A stretch of 64,000 nt of DNA from Coleophoma eucalyptorum (lineage: Eukaryota; Ascomycota; Leotiomycetes; Helotiales; Dermateaceae): NCBI GenBank assembly GCA_026120035.1, contig JALRME010000012.1:558001-622000 (forward strand), read 5' to 3'. Below the pieces are notes generated by a model. The model made no database searches, was not told the origin of the DNA, and worked only from the letters and a program-made list of their open reading frames with translations. The translations under genes and the position numbers were made by a program. Positions 46,736-56,124 of the stretch are shown here, in pieces. Every line of letters begins with the position of its first letter. Positions within the stretch are counted from its first letter, which is position 1.

Positions 46736-48253
46736 TCATTCTTCAGACTTTATTGCGCCTAAATTACCATCTAATATCGACCAAATATCTGCATTCACGA
46801 CTTGGCCATCATGATTCGGAGCTGAGTTTGTGCCGAGAACGAACTGCAATGCTTGTAAGTGTTGAAGTGCCTCAGAAATTGCAGCTTCCCCAACCTCCAG
46901 GTTTGCTAGTACAGCATCGTTTGTGGCATTGGTGGCCGACTCAGCCGCGAATACCCAAGCTCGAGCTCGGCGGCTAGAATCTGGCTTTTCGTGTTTCGTA
47001 GTTTCCTCAGCGAAAGATGCAGCAGTTTCCAACCTCTTCCCTTGCTGTGCTAACTCAGTCATTGGATATGTTGGAAGGAGATGGCTCTCATGAGTCAACC
47101 TGTCTAGACCATAGCCAAGTTCTTTCAGTTGTTTTGACAAACTTATTGTAACATGAGATTTGAGTTGTATAGTGGACTTTTGTTCGTTTGCCAATGACAT
47201 CAGATTCTCAATGTAATGAGACGAGACATCCACTGTTGTGCCTGAATTTTTGAATGTGTCTTTTTGTGCTGAGTCGTCCGAGTGATTAAGCTCAGTTGGG
47301 GGCTGCTGAACTGTCTGCCCAGCAGCTATTATGATCAGAGCCTGTCGAGCTTTCAGGTACCGATTATATTGAGCCGCAATCATTGACATGCGATTCTCCA
47401 TATAGCCCCCTCCCTTGACTTGATACTCAGATGCCTTATTACTGTCCTCATTCTCAGTCTCGCCTGCCTTGGAGAGTTCCGTTTCGATCCAACTAATGAG
47501 CTCGTTCCTTGTTGTTGCCAATGCTTGGACTTTTTGCGTTTGAGAAATCTCAGCTGAACCAACTGCTTCTGTACGGACTCTGGCAAGCAGATTTTGTTCT
47601 CTCTTCAACTGTAATTTAGCCCGAAGTACAGACTTTTCGAGTTGAGCAACGAGTTCGGCCAGATCAACACTGCCCTTTTGGCCAGTACTGACGCTGGATA
47701 GAAGCTCTGTGGGAACTCGAGGGAGATTTGACGTGTTATTTAAAGCTAGAATGTGCTCAAGGTAGTCCGGTGTAGCCGAAGGCTTACGACACAATGTATT
47801 GACATGTTCTTGTATAATACGCAGTTTTTCATGCTTGCGTTTTGATTTGACAAGATCCAGAAACAGTGACGTTGAAGACTCATAATCTGGAACGACATCT
47901 TGATTCTGCTGCTGTCTTTCTCTTAATCGTTGGCTTTCAAGCACTTTTGCTCGATGCGCTTTGCTTGCTTTGGTAAACTCCTCGCGGGCTCGGACATTTG
48001 AGCGCAGAGCGCGTAAGTAGTCTTTACGAAGACCACGAAATTCGCTGGGTATCGTATCTATACCATTTGTATGCACGAGTGATAATGGCCGAGAGGCCGA
48101 TTCTCCATCAACTAGAGAGGGATTCACGTGTTGGCTCAAATGTAGAGCTAGGGTTCGTCTGATGGTCTCAACTTGCTGCCGTTGCTTGATATAAGGCTGA
48201 AGAGACTGCTGAACCGCCTCGATAGCTTCTGGCAAAGGGTCAAAATGCTCCAT
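46736..48253 (-). CDS. Hypothetical coiled-coil protein
   Basis: A single uninterrupted exon of 505 aa from the ATG at 48253. The protein is strongly helical: IEAVQQSLQPYIKQRQQVET at the start, long Gln/Arg/Glu/Leu-rich coiled-coil stretches around 75-180 and 200-260, a middle helix (MIAAQYNRYLKARQALIII) near 285, and a C-terminal helix-rich part ending AIKSEE. There are no membrane segments or enzyme motifs. The build recalls spindle, kinetochore or tethering-complex subunits such as the HAUS/augmin type, but I see no motif that fixes this. It diverges from BRR2 with 331 bp between the starts. Confidence 0.8.
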   Translation of the reverse strand: MEHFDPLPEAIEAVQQSLQPYIKQRQQVETIRRTLALHLSQHVNPSLVDGESASRPLSLVHTNGIDTIPSEFRGLRKDYLRALRSNVRAREEFTKASKAHRAKVLESQRLRERQQQNQDVVPDYESSTSLFLDLVKSKRKHEKLRIIQEHVNTLCRKPSATPDYLEHILALNNTSNLPRVPTELLSSVSTGQKGSVDLAELVAQLEKSVLRAKLQLKREQNLLARVRTEAVGSAEISQTQKVQALATTRNELISWIETELSKAGETENEDSNKASEYQVKGGGYMENRMSMIAAQYNRYLKARQALIIIAAGQTVQQPPTELNHSDDSAQKDTFKNSGTTVDVSSHYIENLMSLANEQKSTIQLKSHVTISLSKQLKELGYGLDRLTHESHLLPTYPMTELAQQGKRLETAASFAEETTKHEKPDSSRRARAWVFAAESATNATNDAVLANLEVGEAAISEALQHLQALQFVLGTNSAPNHDGQVVNADIWSILDGNLGAIKSEE

Positions 48254-48584
48254 TTCAGGAAAGGTTATTGCATGATATGATGAGGAGGTTTGTTGACTTC
48301 AGAATGCTATTAAGCTTTAATTAACGCGGAGCGCGCTTCTAGCAGCCAATGGGAGGGCCTGGCGCTAAATAATTTCATGACCTTTTAGAAATTCAGCGAG
48401 GCTTCAGGGCGACTGGTCTGCCTGGAGGAGTTTCGCATTTTCTCTTCATCCTCAACAAATTACCCATTCTAGCTGTGCTCTCGACATCTAGGACTTTCAT
48501 GACACCTACATACATCTGAAAGAAGATCTCGGAGGTCTTCCTCAACCCGGACAGAGAAGTTTGACACAAGGAGCTTCCGCAAAT
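48254..48584. promoter_or_regulatory. Divergent promoter, coiled-coil gene / BRR2
   Basis: 331 bp between two start codons on opposite strands. A TTAATTAA block near 48317 and a GCGGAGCGCGC stretch near 48326 stand out. No TATA box is placed where either gene would need it. Shared regulation is inferred from spacing only. Confidence 0.5.
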
Positions 48585-51500
48585 ATGGCGGACCAACAGC
48601 GCGATGTATCGCAATACAAGTACTCGGCGATGTCCAATCTGGTCCTCCAGGCCGACCGTCGTTTTGTCTCCCGTCGGAATGATGAAGTGACAGGAGATCC
48701 TGAGTCGCTGGCAGGAAGGTTGAGCATACGTGATATGGGCTCGCGTAATGCCCGCGAAGACGCACCAAAACAAAAGAAGAAGGCATCAGGACTCCCTGAT
48801 GTAGAAAGAGGCGGATTCAGAGAAGGGGAAGATGTTTTGGAACGCGAACAACGCAAACGAAAACGAGGCGAACCTGCACAACTGCGCGGAGCTGGTATAT
48901 TGTCTGAGGCTGATGCATTGGTGGAAGGCATACGATATCGACCAAGGACGTCTGCAACCAGAGCAACGTATGATCTTATTCTCACGACTGTTGCGACCAG
49001 CCTGGGAGATGTTCCTCATGAAACAGTTCGAAGTGCTGCGGACGTTGTTCTGGAGTTCTTGAAAGATGACGACCTGAAGGACTTTGACAAGAAGAAGGAA
49101 ATCGACGAGCTTCTTGGAAGCAGCCTGAACCCAAAGCAGTTTAATGAACTAGTGAATCTGGGGAAGAAAATCACGGATTATGATGCACAGGATGAAGATG
49201 AGAACATGGCTGATGGCGAGAATGGTGGCGAGGATGGTGCCGAAATCGATGATCGGCAGGGGGTTGCAGTCGTTTTCGACGATAATTCAGATGATGAAGA
49301 TGGAGCTGAAATGGTTAACGAGGTTCGCGACGAGTCTTCAGAAGACGGAGATGAAGAAGATAGACCTGGAGCCGAAGAGGTTGCAACGGCTGGTGGCGCC
49401 GCTATGGACGTGGACGCAGAAGCGTACGCGCTTCCCGAGGAGGAAGCCATGATCATTGACTCTGAACGAAATGGAGGTAGTAGTGCGACTAAAAAGGAGA
49501 AGGATTCTATTGCGGCCCGTGATATTGATGCATACTGGCTCCAACGAAAGATTGGTCTCATTTATACAGACGCACATATTCAACAAGAAAAGACCCAACA
49601 AGCATTGGAAATCCTCTCAGGAGACTCTGAGGAAGGAGCCGAAGAGAAATCTTTGCGGGAGATAGAGAACGACCTGATGGAGCTCTTTGACTACGAGCAT
49701 CATGAATTAGTGCAACTATTGATTTCTAATCGAGACAAGGTCGTCTGGCTCACACGCTTAGCCAGAGCTGAGGATACGGAAGCCCGAGGTATCGTTGAGC
49801 GAGAGATCGCCTCAGAAGGATTACGCTGGATCTTGGATGAGCTTCGTGGAGGGGCATCTGGTGACCAGGCCAAGAAGGCTAAGGTAGAAATTAAGATGGA
49901 TATCGATGTGCCAGCGGAATATATGGCAGATACGACCAAGTCAGAGGCCAAAGAAGGTGGACTCGTCGGCGGTCTCCAGCCTCGCAAGATGATAAACTTA
50001 GAAAATCTTGTCTTTGACCAAGGTAATCATCTTATGACCAACCCCAAGGTCAAGCTGCCAGAAGGTTCGACAAAACGCACCTTCAAAGGATATGAAGAGA
50101 TTCACGTTCCCGCACCAAAAAAACGGAATGAACCAGGAGACCGAGATATCCCAGTGTCAGAGATGCCAGAGTGGTCACGAGGACCGTTTCTCAGGCCCGG
50201 AGGAACAGGAGAACCTAAGCTTAACAAGATCCAGTCTAAGTGCTATCCCACAGCCTTTCTTGACGATGGTAACATGTTGATCTGTGCTCCGACTGGTAGT
50301 GGAAAGACCAACGTCGGGATGCTGACCATCTTGCGGGAGATTGGCAAAAACCGAAATCCTGAAACAGGGGAGATTAACCTTGACGCATTCAAGATAGTGT
50401 ATATTGCTCCCCTCAAGGCTCTCGTACAAGAGCAAGTTGGAAATTTTGGTGCTAGGCTCAAGCCATACGGAATCCAAGTCTCCGAGCTTACTGGAGATCG
50501 GCAGCTCACGAAGCAACAGATCGCAGATACTCAGATTATCGTGACTACACCTGAAAAATGGGATGTTATCACTCGAAAGGCTACAGACTTGAGCTATACA
50601 AATCTTGTTCGACTGATTATTATCGACGAGATCCATCTCCTACACGATGACCGTGGCCCAGTACTTGAGAGCATTGTTAGCCGAACCATTAGGAAAATGG
50701 AACAAACTGGAGACCCTGTTCGTCTCGTTGGTCTGTCCGCCACATTGCCGAATTATCGCGACGTTGCGAGCTTTTTACGAGTAGATCCCGTGAAGGGAAT
50801 GTTCCATTTTGATGGCTCTTATCGACCTTGCCCGCTCCGTCAGGAGTTCGTCGGGATAACCGAGAAGAAGGCTATCAAGCAGCTGAAGACAATGAACGAC
50901 ATAACATATACCAAGGTTTTGGAACATGTTGGTACCAACAGAAATCAAATGATCATTTTCGTTCATTCCCGAAAGGAGACGTCAAAGACCGCGAGGTACA
51001 TTCGGGACAAGGCACTGGAAATGGAGACCATTGGGCAGATTCTTAAGAGCGATGCTGGTAGTCGTGAGGTCTTAACAACAGAGGCAGAGGCAATTAATGA
51101 CCGGGAACTGAAAGATCTTTTACCTTATGGATTTGGTATTCACCATGCCGGTATGAGCCGTCCAGATCGTACATCTGTGGAGGAGCTTTTCAGCGGTGGT
51201 TTTATTCAGGTTCTTGTTTGTACTGCGACCTTGGCGTGGGGTGTCAATCTTCCTGCCCACACCGTTATCATCAAGGGAACTCAAGTCTACTCTCCAGAGA
51301 AGGGTAGCTGGGTTGAGTTAAGTCCGCAGGACGTCTTACAAATGCTTGGTCGAGCCGGCCGACCTCAATTTGATACCTACGGAGAGGGCATTATTATTAC
51401 GACTCAATCGGAGATGCAGTATTATCTTTCTTTGCTTAACCAACAACTTCCAATCGAGAGTCAATTTGTCAGCCGATTGGCGGATAACCTAAATGCTGAA

Positions 51501-54500
51501 GTAGTACTTGGGAATATCCGCAACAGAGACGATGGAGTTGAGTGGCTGGGCTATACGTATCTCTTCGTGCGAATGCTTCGGTCTCCTGGGCTGTATAGCG
51601 TTGGCGCAGAGTACGAGGATGACCACGCTTTGGAACAGAAACGTGTTGATCTCATTCATTCTGCCGCGGTGGTCCTTGAGAAATCTAACCTCATCAAGTA
51701 CGACAAAAAATCGGGCAGAATACAACCTACTGAGCTTGGCCGCATTGCATCTCATTACTACATTACTCACAGCTCAATGCTCACCTACAACCACCACATC
51801 CAGCCATCTATTACGCCCATCGAGCTCTTCCGTGTTTTTGCACTCAGCGAAGAGTTCAAGTACATCCCGGTCCGCCAGGACGAAAAGTTGGAACTTGCAA
51901 AGCTTCTTGGCCGTGTGCCTATTCCTGTCAAGGAGAGCATTGAGGAGCCACATGCAAAGATCAATGTTCTTTTGCAAGCTTTTATCTCACGCCTCAAGTT
52001 AGAAGGTCTTGCTCTCATGGCCGACCTTGTATATGTAACTCAGTCTGCGGGACGTATCTTGAGAGCCATCTTCGAGATTACGCTGAAGAAGGGATGGGCT
52101 TCTGTTGCAAAGACTGCCCTGGAACTTTGTAAAATGGCTGAGAAGCGAATGTGGCCAACTATGAGTCCTCTTCGACAATTCCCAGGCTGTCCTAGGGACA
52201 TTGTGCAGAAAGCTGAGAGAATTGACGTGCCTTGGAACAACTACTTTGACCTTGACCCACCACGAATGGGTGAACTCCTTGGATTGCCAAAGGCTGGACG
52301 GACAGTATGTAGTCTTGTTTCTAAATTCCCTAGAGTTGAGGTTCAGGCCCAGGTTCAGCCTATGACAAGATCGATGTTGAGAGTGGAGCTCACAATTACA
52401 CCTAACTTTGAATGGGATGATGATATCCACGGTACGGCAGAAAGCTTTTGGATTATAGCCGAAGATTGTGACGGGGAAGACATTCTTTTCCACGATCAAT
52501 TCATTTTACGGAAGGACTTTGCCCAAGCAGAGATGAATGAGCATGTTGTCGAGTTTACAGTCCCTATCACGGAGCCTATGCCACCAAACTATTTCGTCAC
52601 GGTCACCTCCGATAGATGGATGCACTCAGAGACGAAACTTGCAGTTTCTTTCCAAAAGCTTATTCTCCCAGAAAAGTTCCCGCCGCATACCCCACTCCTC
52701 GACCTACAACCCTTACCCGTCGCTGCTCTGAAGACGCAAGACTATGTAGATTTGTACCCTAACTGGCAACGGTTCAACAAGATCCAGACACAAACTTTCA
52801 ACTCTTTATACACGACGGACGATAACGTATTCGTTGGAGCTCCTACTGGTAGTGGTAAGACAGTCTGTGCAGAGTTCGCATTACTACAGCATTGGAAGCA
52901 GCAGGATGCTGGTCGCGCTGTATATATTGCGCCATTCCAGGAGCTTGTCGATCTACGCCTGAAGGATTGGCAAGAACGCTTCGCTAAACTTCGAGGAGGC
53001 AAACAAATTGTCAAGCTTACTGGAGAGACAACAGCTGATCTCAAGCTACTAGATCGAGGTGACTTGATTCTTGCTACGCCGTCTCAATGGGATGTCTTAT
53101 CAAGGCAGTGGCAGCGTCGCAAGAATATTCAGAACATCCAACTCTTTATTGCTGATGAGCTGCATATGCTTGGTGGACAGACTGGTTACGTATACGAAAT
53201 CATTGTGTCTCGAATGCACTACATCCGTACACAGACCCAATTGCCACTGCGAATAGTTGGACTGAGTGTATCTCTTGCAAATGCCCGGGACGTTGGGGAA
53301 TGGATCGATGCTAAAAAGCACAACATCTACAATTTCAGTCCCCATGTTCGTGCCGTTCCATTGGAGCTTCACATACAATCATTCACCGTACCTCATTTCC
53401 CGTCGCTAATGCTCGCTATGGCGAAGCCGACATATCTCTCCATCCTGCAGATGTCAGCAGACAAACCAGCCATAGTATTTGTACCAAGTCGCAAGCAGGT
53501 CCGAGCGACAGCTCGAGATTTACTTTTGGCATGTGTTGCTAGTGACGATGAGGACCGGTTTTTGCACGGAGATATTGACCAAATGAAGCCTCTCTTGAAT
53601 CGCATTGGAGAGGAAGCACTTGCTGAGTCTATATCTCATGGCATTGGGTACTTTCATGAAGCGCTCACCAGCAGCGATAAGCGTATAGTTAAGTACCTAT
53701 ATGATCATGGCGCCATTCAAGTCCTCGTTGCCTCTCGCGATGTCTGCTGGGAGCTGGACAGTACGGCACATCTTGTCGTGGTGATGGGCACCCAGTACTA
53801 TGAAGGACGAGAGCATCGATATGTTGACTATCCACTGAGTGAGGTACTGCAAATGTTTGGCAAAGCATCACGACCTCTAGAAGACAAACTGGGCAAGGGT
53901 GTGCTCATGGTACCTGCTGTCAAGCGAGAGTATTACAAGAAATTCTTGAATGAGGCCCTGCCAATTGAGAGCCATCTTCAGGTCTTCTTGCATGACGCTT
54001 TTGTGACTGAGATCAGTACAAAAATGATCGAGTCAGCTGATGATGCTATCAATTGGACAACATTCACATACTTCTATCGAAGACTTCTTGCAAACCCAAG
54101 CTACTACAGTTTGTCTGACACTTCTCACGAGGGGCTTAGTGCTCATCTGTCTGAGCTTGTCGAGACCACCCTGAAGGATTTGGCCGAATTCAAGATAATA
54201 GACCTCGACGAAGAAGATGACAGTGTGGCTCCGTTGAACGCTGCCATGATTGCTGCCTACTACAATATCTCATACATCACCATGCAGACATTCTTACTTT
54301 CATTAAGTGCGCGTACAAAATTGAAGGGAATTCTCGAAATTGTTACATCGGCAACCGAGTTCGAGTCGATTCAAATTAGGCGGCACGAAGACAGTCTACT
54401 TCGTCGGATTTACGATAGGTGTCCGGTAAAAATGGCACAGCCAAGTTATGATTCGCCTCACTTCAAGGCTTTTGTGCTCCTCCAAGCCCATTTCTCACGA

Positions 54501-55328
54501 ATGCAGCTGCCTATTGATTTGGCAAAGGACCAAGAAACTATCCTAACGAAAGTATTAGGCCTTTTGAGCGCCACTGTAGATGTCCTTTCATCCGATGGGC
54601 ATCTAAATGCTATCAATGCTATGGAAATGTCCCAGATGGTAGTCCAGGGCATGTGGGATCGTGATAGTCCTCTTAAGCAGATCCCTCATTTCACGCCCGA
54701 GGTTATCAAAGCTGCCAATGAATCTGGGTGTGTATCCAACAATATTGAGTTTAACGCTATTGCTAACCAATTCCTCTCTTTCAGGATAAATGATATTTTC
54801 GAATTTATGGATGCTATGGATCCTTCAGAGAACCCCAACTACGAAGCCCTCGTGAAGCGACTTGGATTGTCTCAAGTACAATTAGCACAAGCAGCCAATT
54901 TCACAAACTCGAAGTATCCGAACATCGAACTCTCCTTTGATGTCGAGGATCCGGAGAATATTACAGCTGGTGACCCCGCATACATCAAAGTGCAGATCAC
55001 ACGCGACGTGGATGAAGATGATGAGGATAACGATGTAGATACCACCGTACATGCTCCATTTTACCCAGTGAAGAAGATGGAGAACTGGTGGCTGGTCGTT
55101 GGGGACGAGAGCTCTAAGACCTTACTTGCAATCAAAAGAATCACGATTGGCAAAGTGTTGAATCTGAGACTCGAATACACGGTGCCGACGCCTGGAGAAC
55201 ACGAGTTGAAACTACTCCTGATGAGCGACAGTTACGTCGGAGTGGACCAGGACCCAACCTTCAAGGTATCTGTAGCAGAAGGTATGGACGAGGACGAAGA
55301 TGAGGAGGAAGGAGAAGAAGAAGAGTAA
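48585..55328 (+). CDS. brr2: Spliceosomal RNA helicase Brr2 (U5 snRNP, Ski2-like)
   Basis: Unwinds U4/U6 during spliceosome activation. The start is the ATG at 48585; the frame is open to 55328, but one 57-bp in-frame intron (54728-54784) is very probable, leaving 2228 aa. N-terminal region with acidic stretches (about 190-290). First helicase cassette: APTGSGKT near 567, DEIHLLHD near 682, SATLP near 715 and QMLGRAGRP near 922, then a Sec63 unit. Second cassette: APTGSGKT near 1419, DELHMLGG near 1523, SVSLA in place of SAT, and QMFGKASRP in place of QMLGRAGRP, then a second Sec63 unit. The altered motifs fit the known inactive, regulatory second cassette of Brr2. Length matches fungal orthologues. 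Confidence 0.97.
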   Translation: MADQQRDVSQYKYSAMSNLVLQADRRFVSRRNDEVTGDPESLAGRLSIRDMGSRNAREDAPKQKKKASGLPDVERGGFREGEDVLEREQRKRKRGEPAQLRGAGILSEADALVEGIRYRPRTSATRATYDLILTTVATSLGDVPHETVRSAADVVLEFLKDDDLKDFDKKKEIDELLGSSLNPKQFNELVNLGKKITDYDAQDEDENMADGENGGEDGAEIDDRQGVAVVFDDNSDDEDGAEMVNEVRDESSEDGDEEDRPGAEEVATAGGAAMDVDAEAYALPEEEAMIIDSERNGGSSATKKEKDSIAARDIDAYWLQRKIGLIYTDAHIQQEKTQQALEILSGDSEEGAEEKSLREIENDLMELFDYEHHELVQLLISNRDKVVWLTRLARAEDTEARGIVEREIASEGLRWILDELRGGASGDQAKKAKVEIKMDIDVPAEYMADTTKSEAKEGGLVGGLQPRKMINLENLVFDQGNHLMTNPKVKLPEGSTKRTFKGYEEIHVPAPKKRNEPGDRDIPVSEMPEWSRGPFLRPGGTGEPKLNKIQSKCYPTAFLDDGNMLICAPTGSGKTNVGMLTILREIGKNRNPETGEINLDAFKIVYIAPLKALVQEQVGNFGARLKPYGIQVSELTGDRQLTKQQIADTQIIVTTPEKWDVITRKATDLSYTNLVRLIIIDEIHLLHDDRGPVLESIVSRTIRKMEQTGDPVRLVGLSATLPNYRDVASFLRVDPVKGMFHFDGSYRPCPLRQEFVGITEKKAIKQLKTMNDITYTKVLEHVGTNRNQMIIFVHSRKETSKTARYIRDKALEMETIGQILKSDAGSREVLTTEAEAINDRELKDLLPYGFGIHHAGMSRPDRTSVEELFSGGFIQVLVCTATLAWGVNLPAHTVIIKGTQVYSPEKGSWVELSPQDVLQMLGRAGRPQFDTYGEGIIITTQSEMQYYLSLLNQQLPIESQFVSRLADNLNAEVVLGNIRNRDDGVEWLGYTYLFVRMLRSPGLYSVGAEYEDDHALEQKRVDLIHSAAVVLEKSNLIKYDKKSGRIQPTELGRIASHYYITHSSMLTYNHHIQPSITPIELFRVFALSEEFKYIPVRQDEKLELAKLLGRVPIPVKESIEEPHAKINVLLQAFISRLKLEGLALMADLVYVTQSAGRILRAIFEITLKKGWASVAKTALELCKMAEKRMWPTMSPLRQFPGCPRDIVQKAERIDVPWNNYFDLDPPRMGELLGLPKAGRTVCSLVSKFPRVEVQAQVQPMTRSMLRVELTITPNFEWDDDIHGTAESFWIIAEDCDGEDILFHDQFILRKDFAQAEMNEHVVEFTVPITEPMPPNYFVTVTSDRWMHSETKLAVSFQKLILPEKFPPHTPLLDLQPLPVAALKTQDYVDLYPNWQRFNKIQTQTFNSLYTTDDNVFVGAPTGSGKTVCAEFALLQHWKQQDAGRAVYIAPFQELVDLRLKDWQERFAKLRGGKQIVKLTGETTADLKLLDRGDLILATPSQWDVLSRQWQRRKNIQNIQLFIADELHMLGGQTGYVYEIIVSRMHYIRTQTQLPLRIVGLSVSLANARDVGEWIDAKKHNIYNFSPHVRAVPLELHIQSFTVPHFPSLMLAMAKPTYLSILQMSADKPAIVFVPSRKQVRATARDLLLACVASDDEDRFLHGDIDQMKPLLNRIGEEALAESISHGIGYFHEALTSSDKRIVKYLYDHGAIQVLVASRDVCWELDSTAHLVVVMGTQYYEGREHRYVDYPLSEVLQMFGKASRPLEDKLGKGVLMVPAVKREYYKKFLNEALPIESHLQVFLHDAFVTEISTKMIESADDAINWTTFTYFYRRLLANPSYYSLSDTSHEGLSAHLSELVETTLKDLAEFKIIDLDEEDDSVAPLNAAMIAAYYNISYITMQTFLLSLSARTKLKGILEIVTSATEFESIQIRRHEDSLLRRIYDRCPVKMAQPSYDSPHFKAFVLLQAHFSRMQLPIDLAKDQETILTKVLGLLSATVDVLSSDGHLNAINAMEMSQMVVQGMWDRDSPLKQIPHFTPEVIKAANESGCVSNNIEFNAIANQFLSFRINDIFEFMDAMDPSENPNYEALVKRLGLSQVQLAQAANFTNSKYPNIELSFDVEDPENITAGDPAYIKVQITRDVDEDDEDNDVDTTVHAPFYPVKKMENWWLVVGDESSKTLLAIKRITIGKVLNLRLEYTVPTPGEHELKLLLMSDSYVGVDQDPTFKVSVAEGMDEDEDEEEGEEEE
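54728..54784 (+). other. brr2: In-frame 57-bp intron in BRR2
   Basis: GTGTGT donor after codon TCT GG, a TGCTAAC branch site, a CTCTCTTTCAG acceptor. The length is a multiple of three with no stop, so translating through adds 19 residues that look unlike the flanking helix. Splicing joins NESG to INDIFEFMDAM. Confidence 0.85.
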
Positions 55329-56124
55329 GATCTCATAGTTGATCCTTTATTGCTGAGAGATCATTGTACAGTAGCATTGGGTGGCCATATAGATGGAAAA
55401 GCAATTTCTCTTTCGATCGATCGATACTCTCGGGGCCAATCTTGAAGCCAGCATCTCGTACCAATATCCAGGCTTCTCGTGTTATTGAAGGTGCCACACT
55501 GCCAGTGTTCAGATCTGTTTTGGTTAACGTTTTCAGGCTTTCAATTACAGGTCTCTCTTCTAGTTATTGAGGTTGCGACTCTTCAAACCCCATGTCTCCT
55601 TTGGGTATTCACAGTCTGGGCCACAGCACACGACTCGTGATTGGCCACGGGAAGAAGTGGCTCTCGCCTTCGGCTTTCTGCGTTGTCAACAGAATGGTGA
55701 GGAGTTCTCAGCATCTGCAAAACAGAGATATCAAGCAGACTTGAAGCCAAGTCGTGGATCAAAGGACAAAGTCTATTTATCCAGTTTCATTTAAGCGCTT
55801 TCTTTGTTTTTATCGCGTTTACTTTCAAGGCAGTGTGGCATTCTCACCTCTAAAGCATTACGTATGGAGCATTGTTGCGCGTTCAGCCTCGATCACGTGA
55901 TTATGAGCTAAATTCTAATTTCATGAGGTCGTGCTTCTATTTTGCAACCACCAATCTGAACCAACGTTCATCCTCCCCTCAACATCTACACACCATCACA
56001 TCGCGACTGTTACGCGCATCATCTACGCTTGTAATATCATAACTTTCAAGCTTATTGCCAACGCGTCAACTTCAATTCAGCGTGTTAAGCTTCCTCCACG
56101 TTTTGTTGTGACGCGACAGCCACT
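55329..56124. other. Intergenic interval, 0.8 kb
   Basis: 3' flank of BRR2 and promoter of the PWWP gene. It has an overlapping run of GATCGATCGAT near 55414-55424. No gene supported. The 5' leader of the PWWP gene, from about 55990, is pyrimidine-rich. Confidence 0.5.

Noticed and set aside
49178..49561. 127-codon minus-strand Ser-rich frame inside BRR2
   Set aside because: Antisense of the Glu/Asp-rich region of Brr2.
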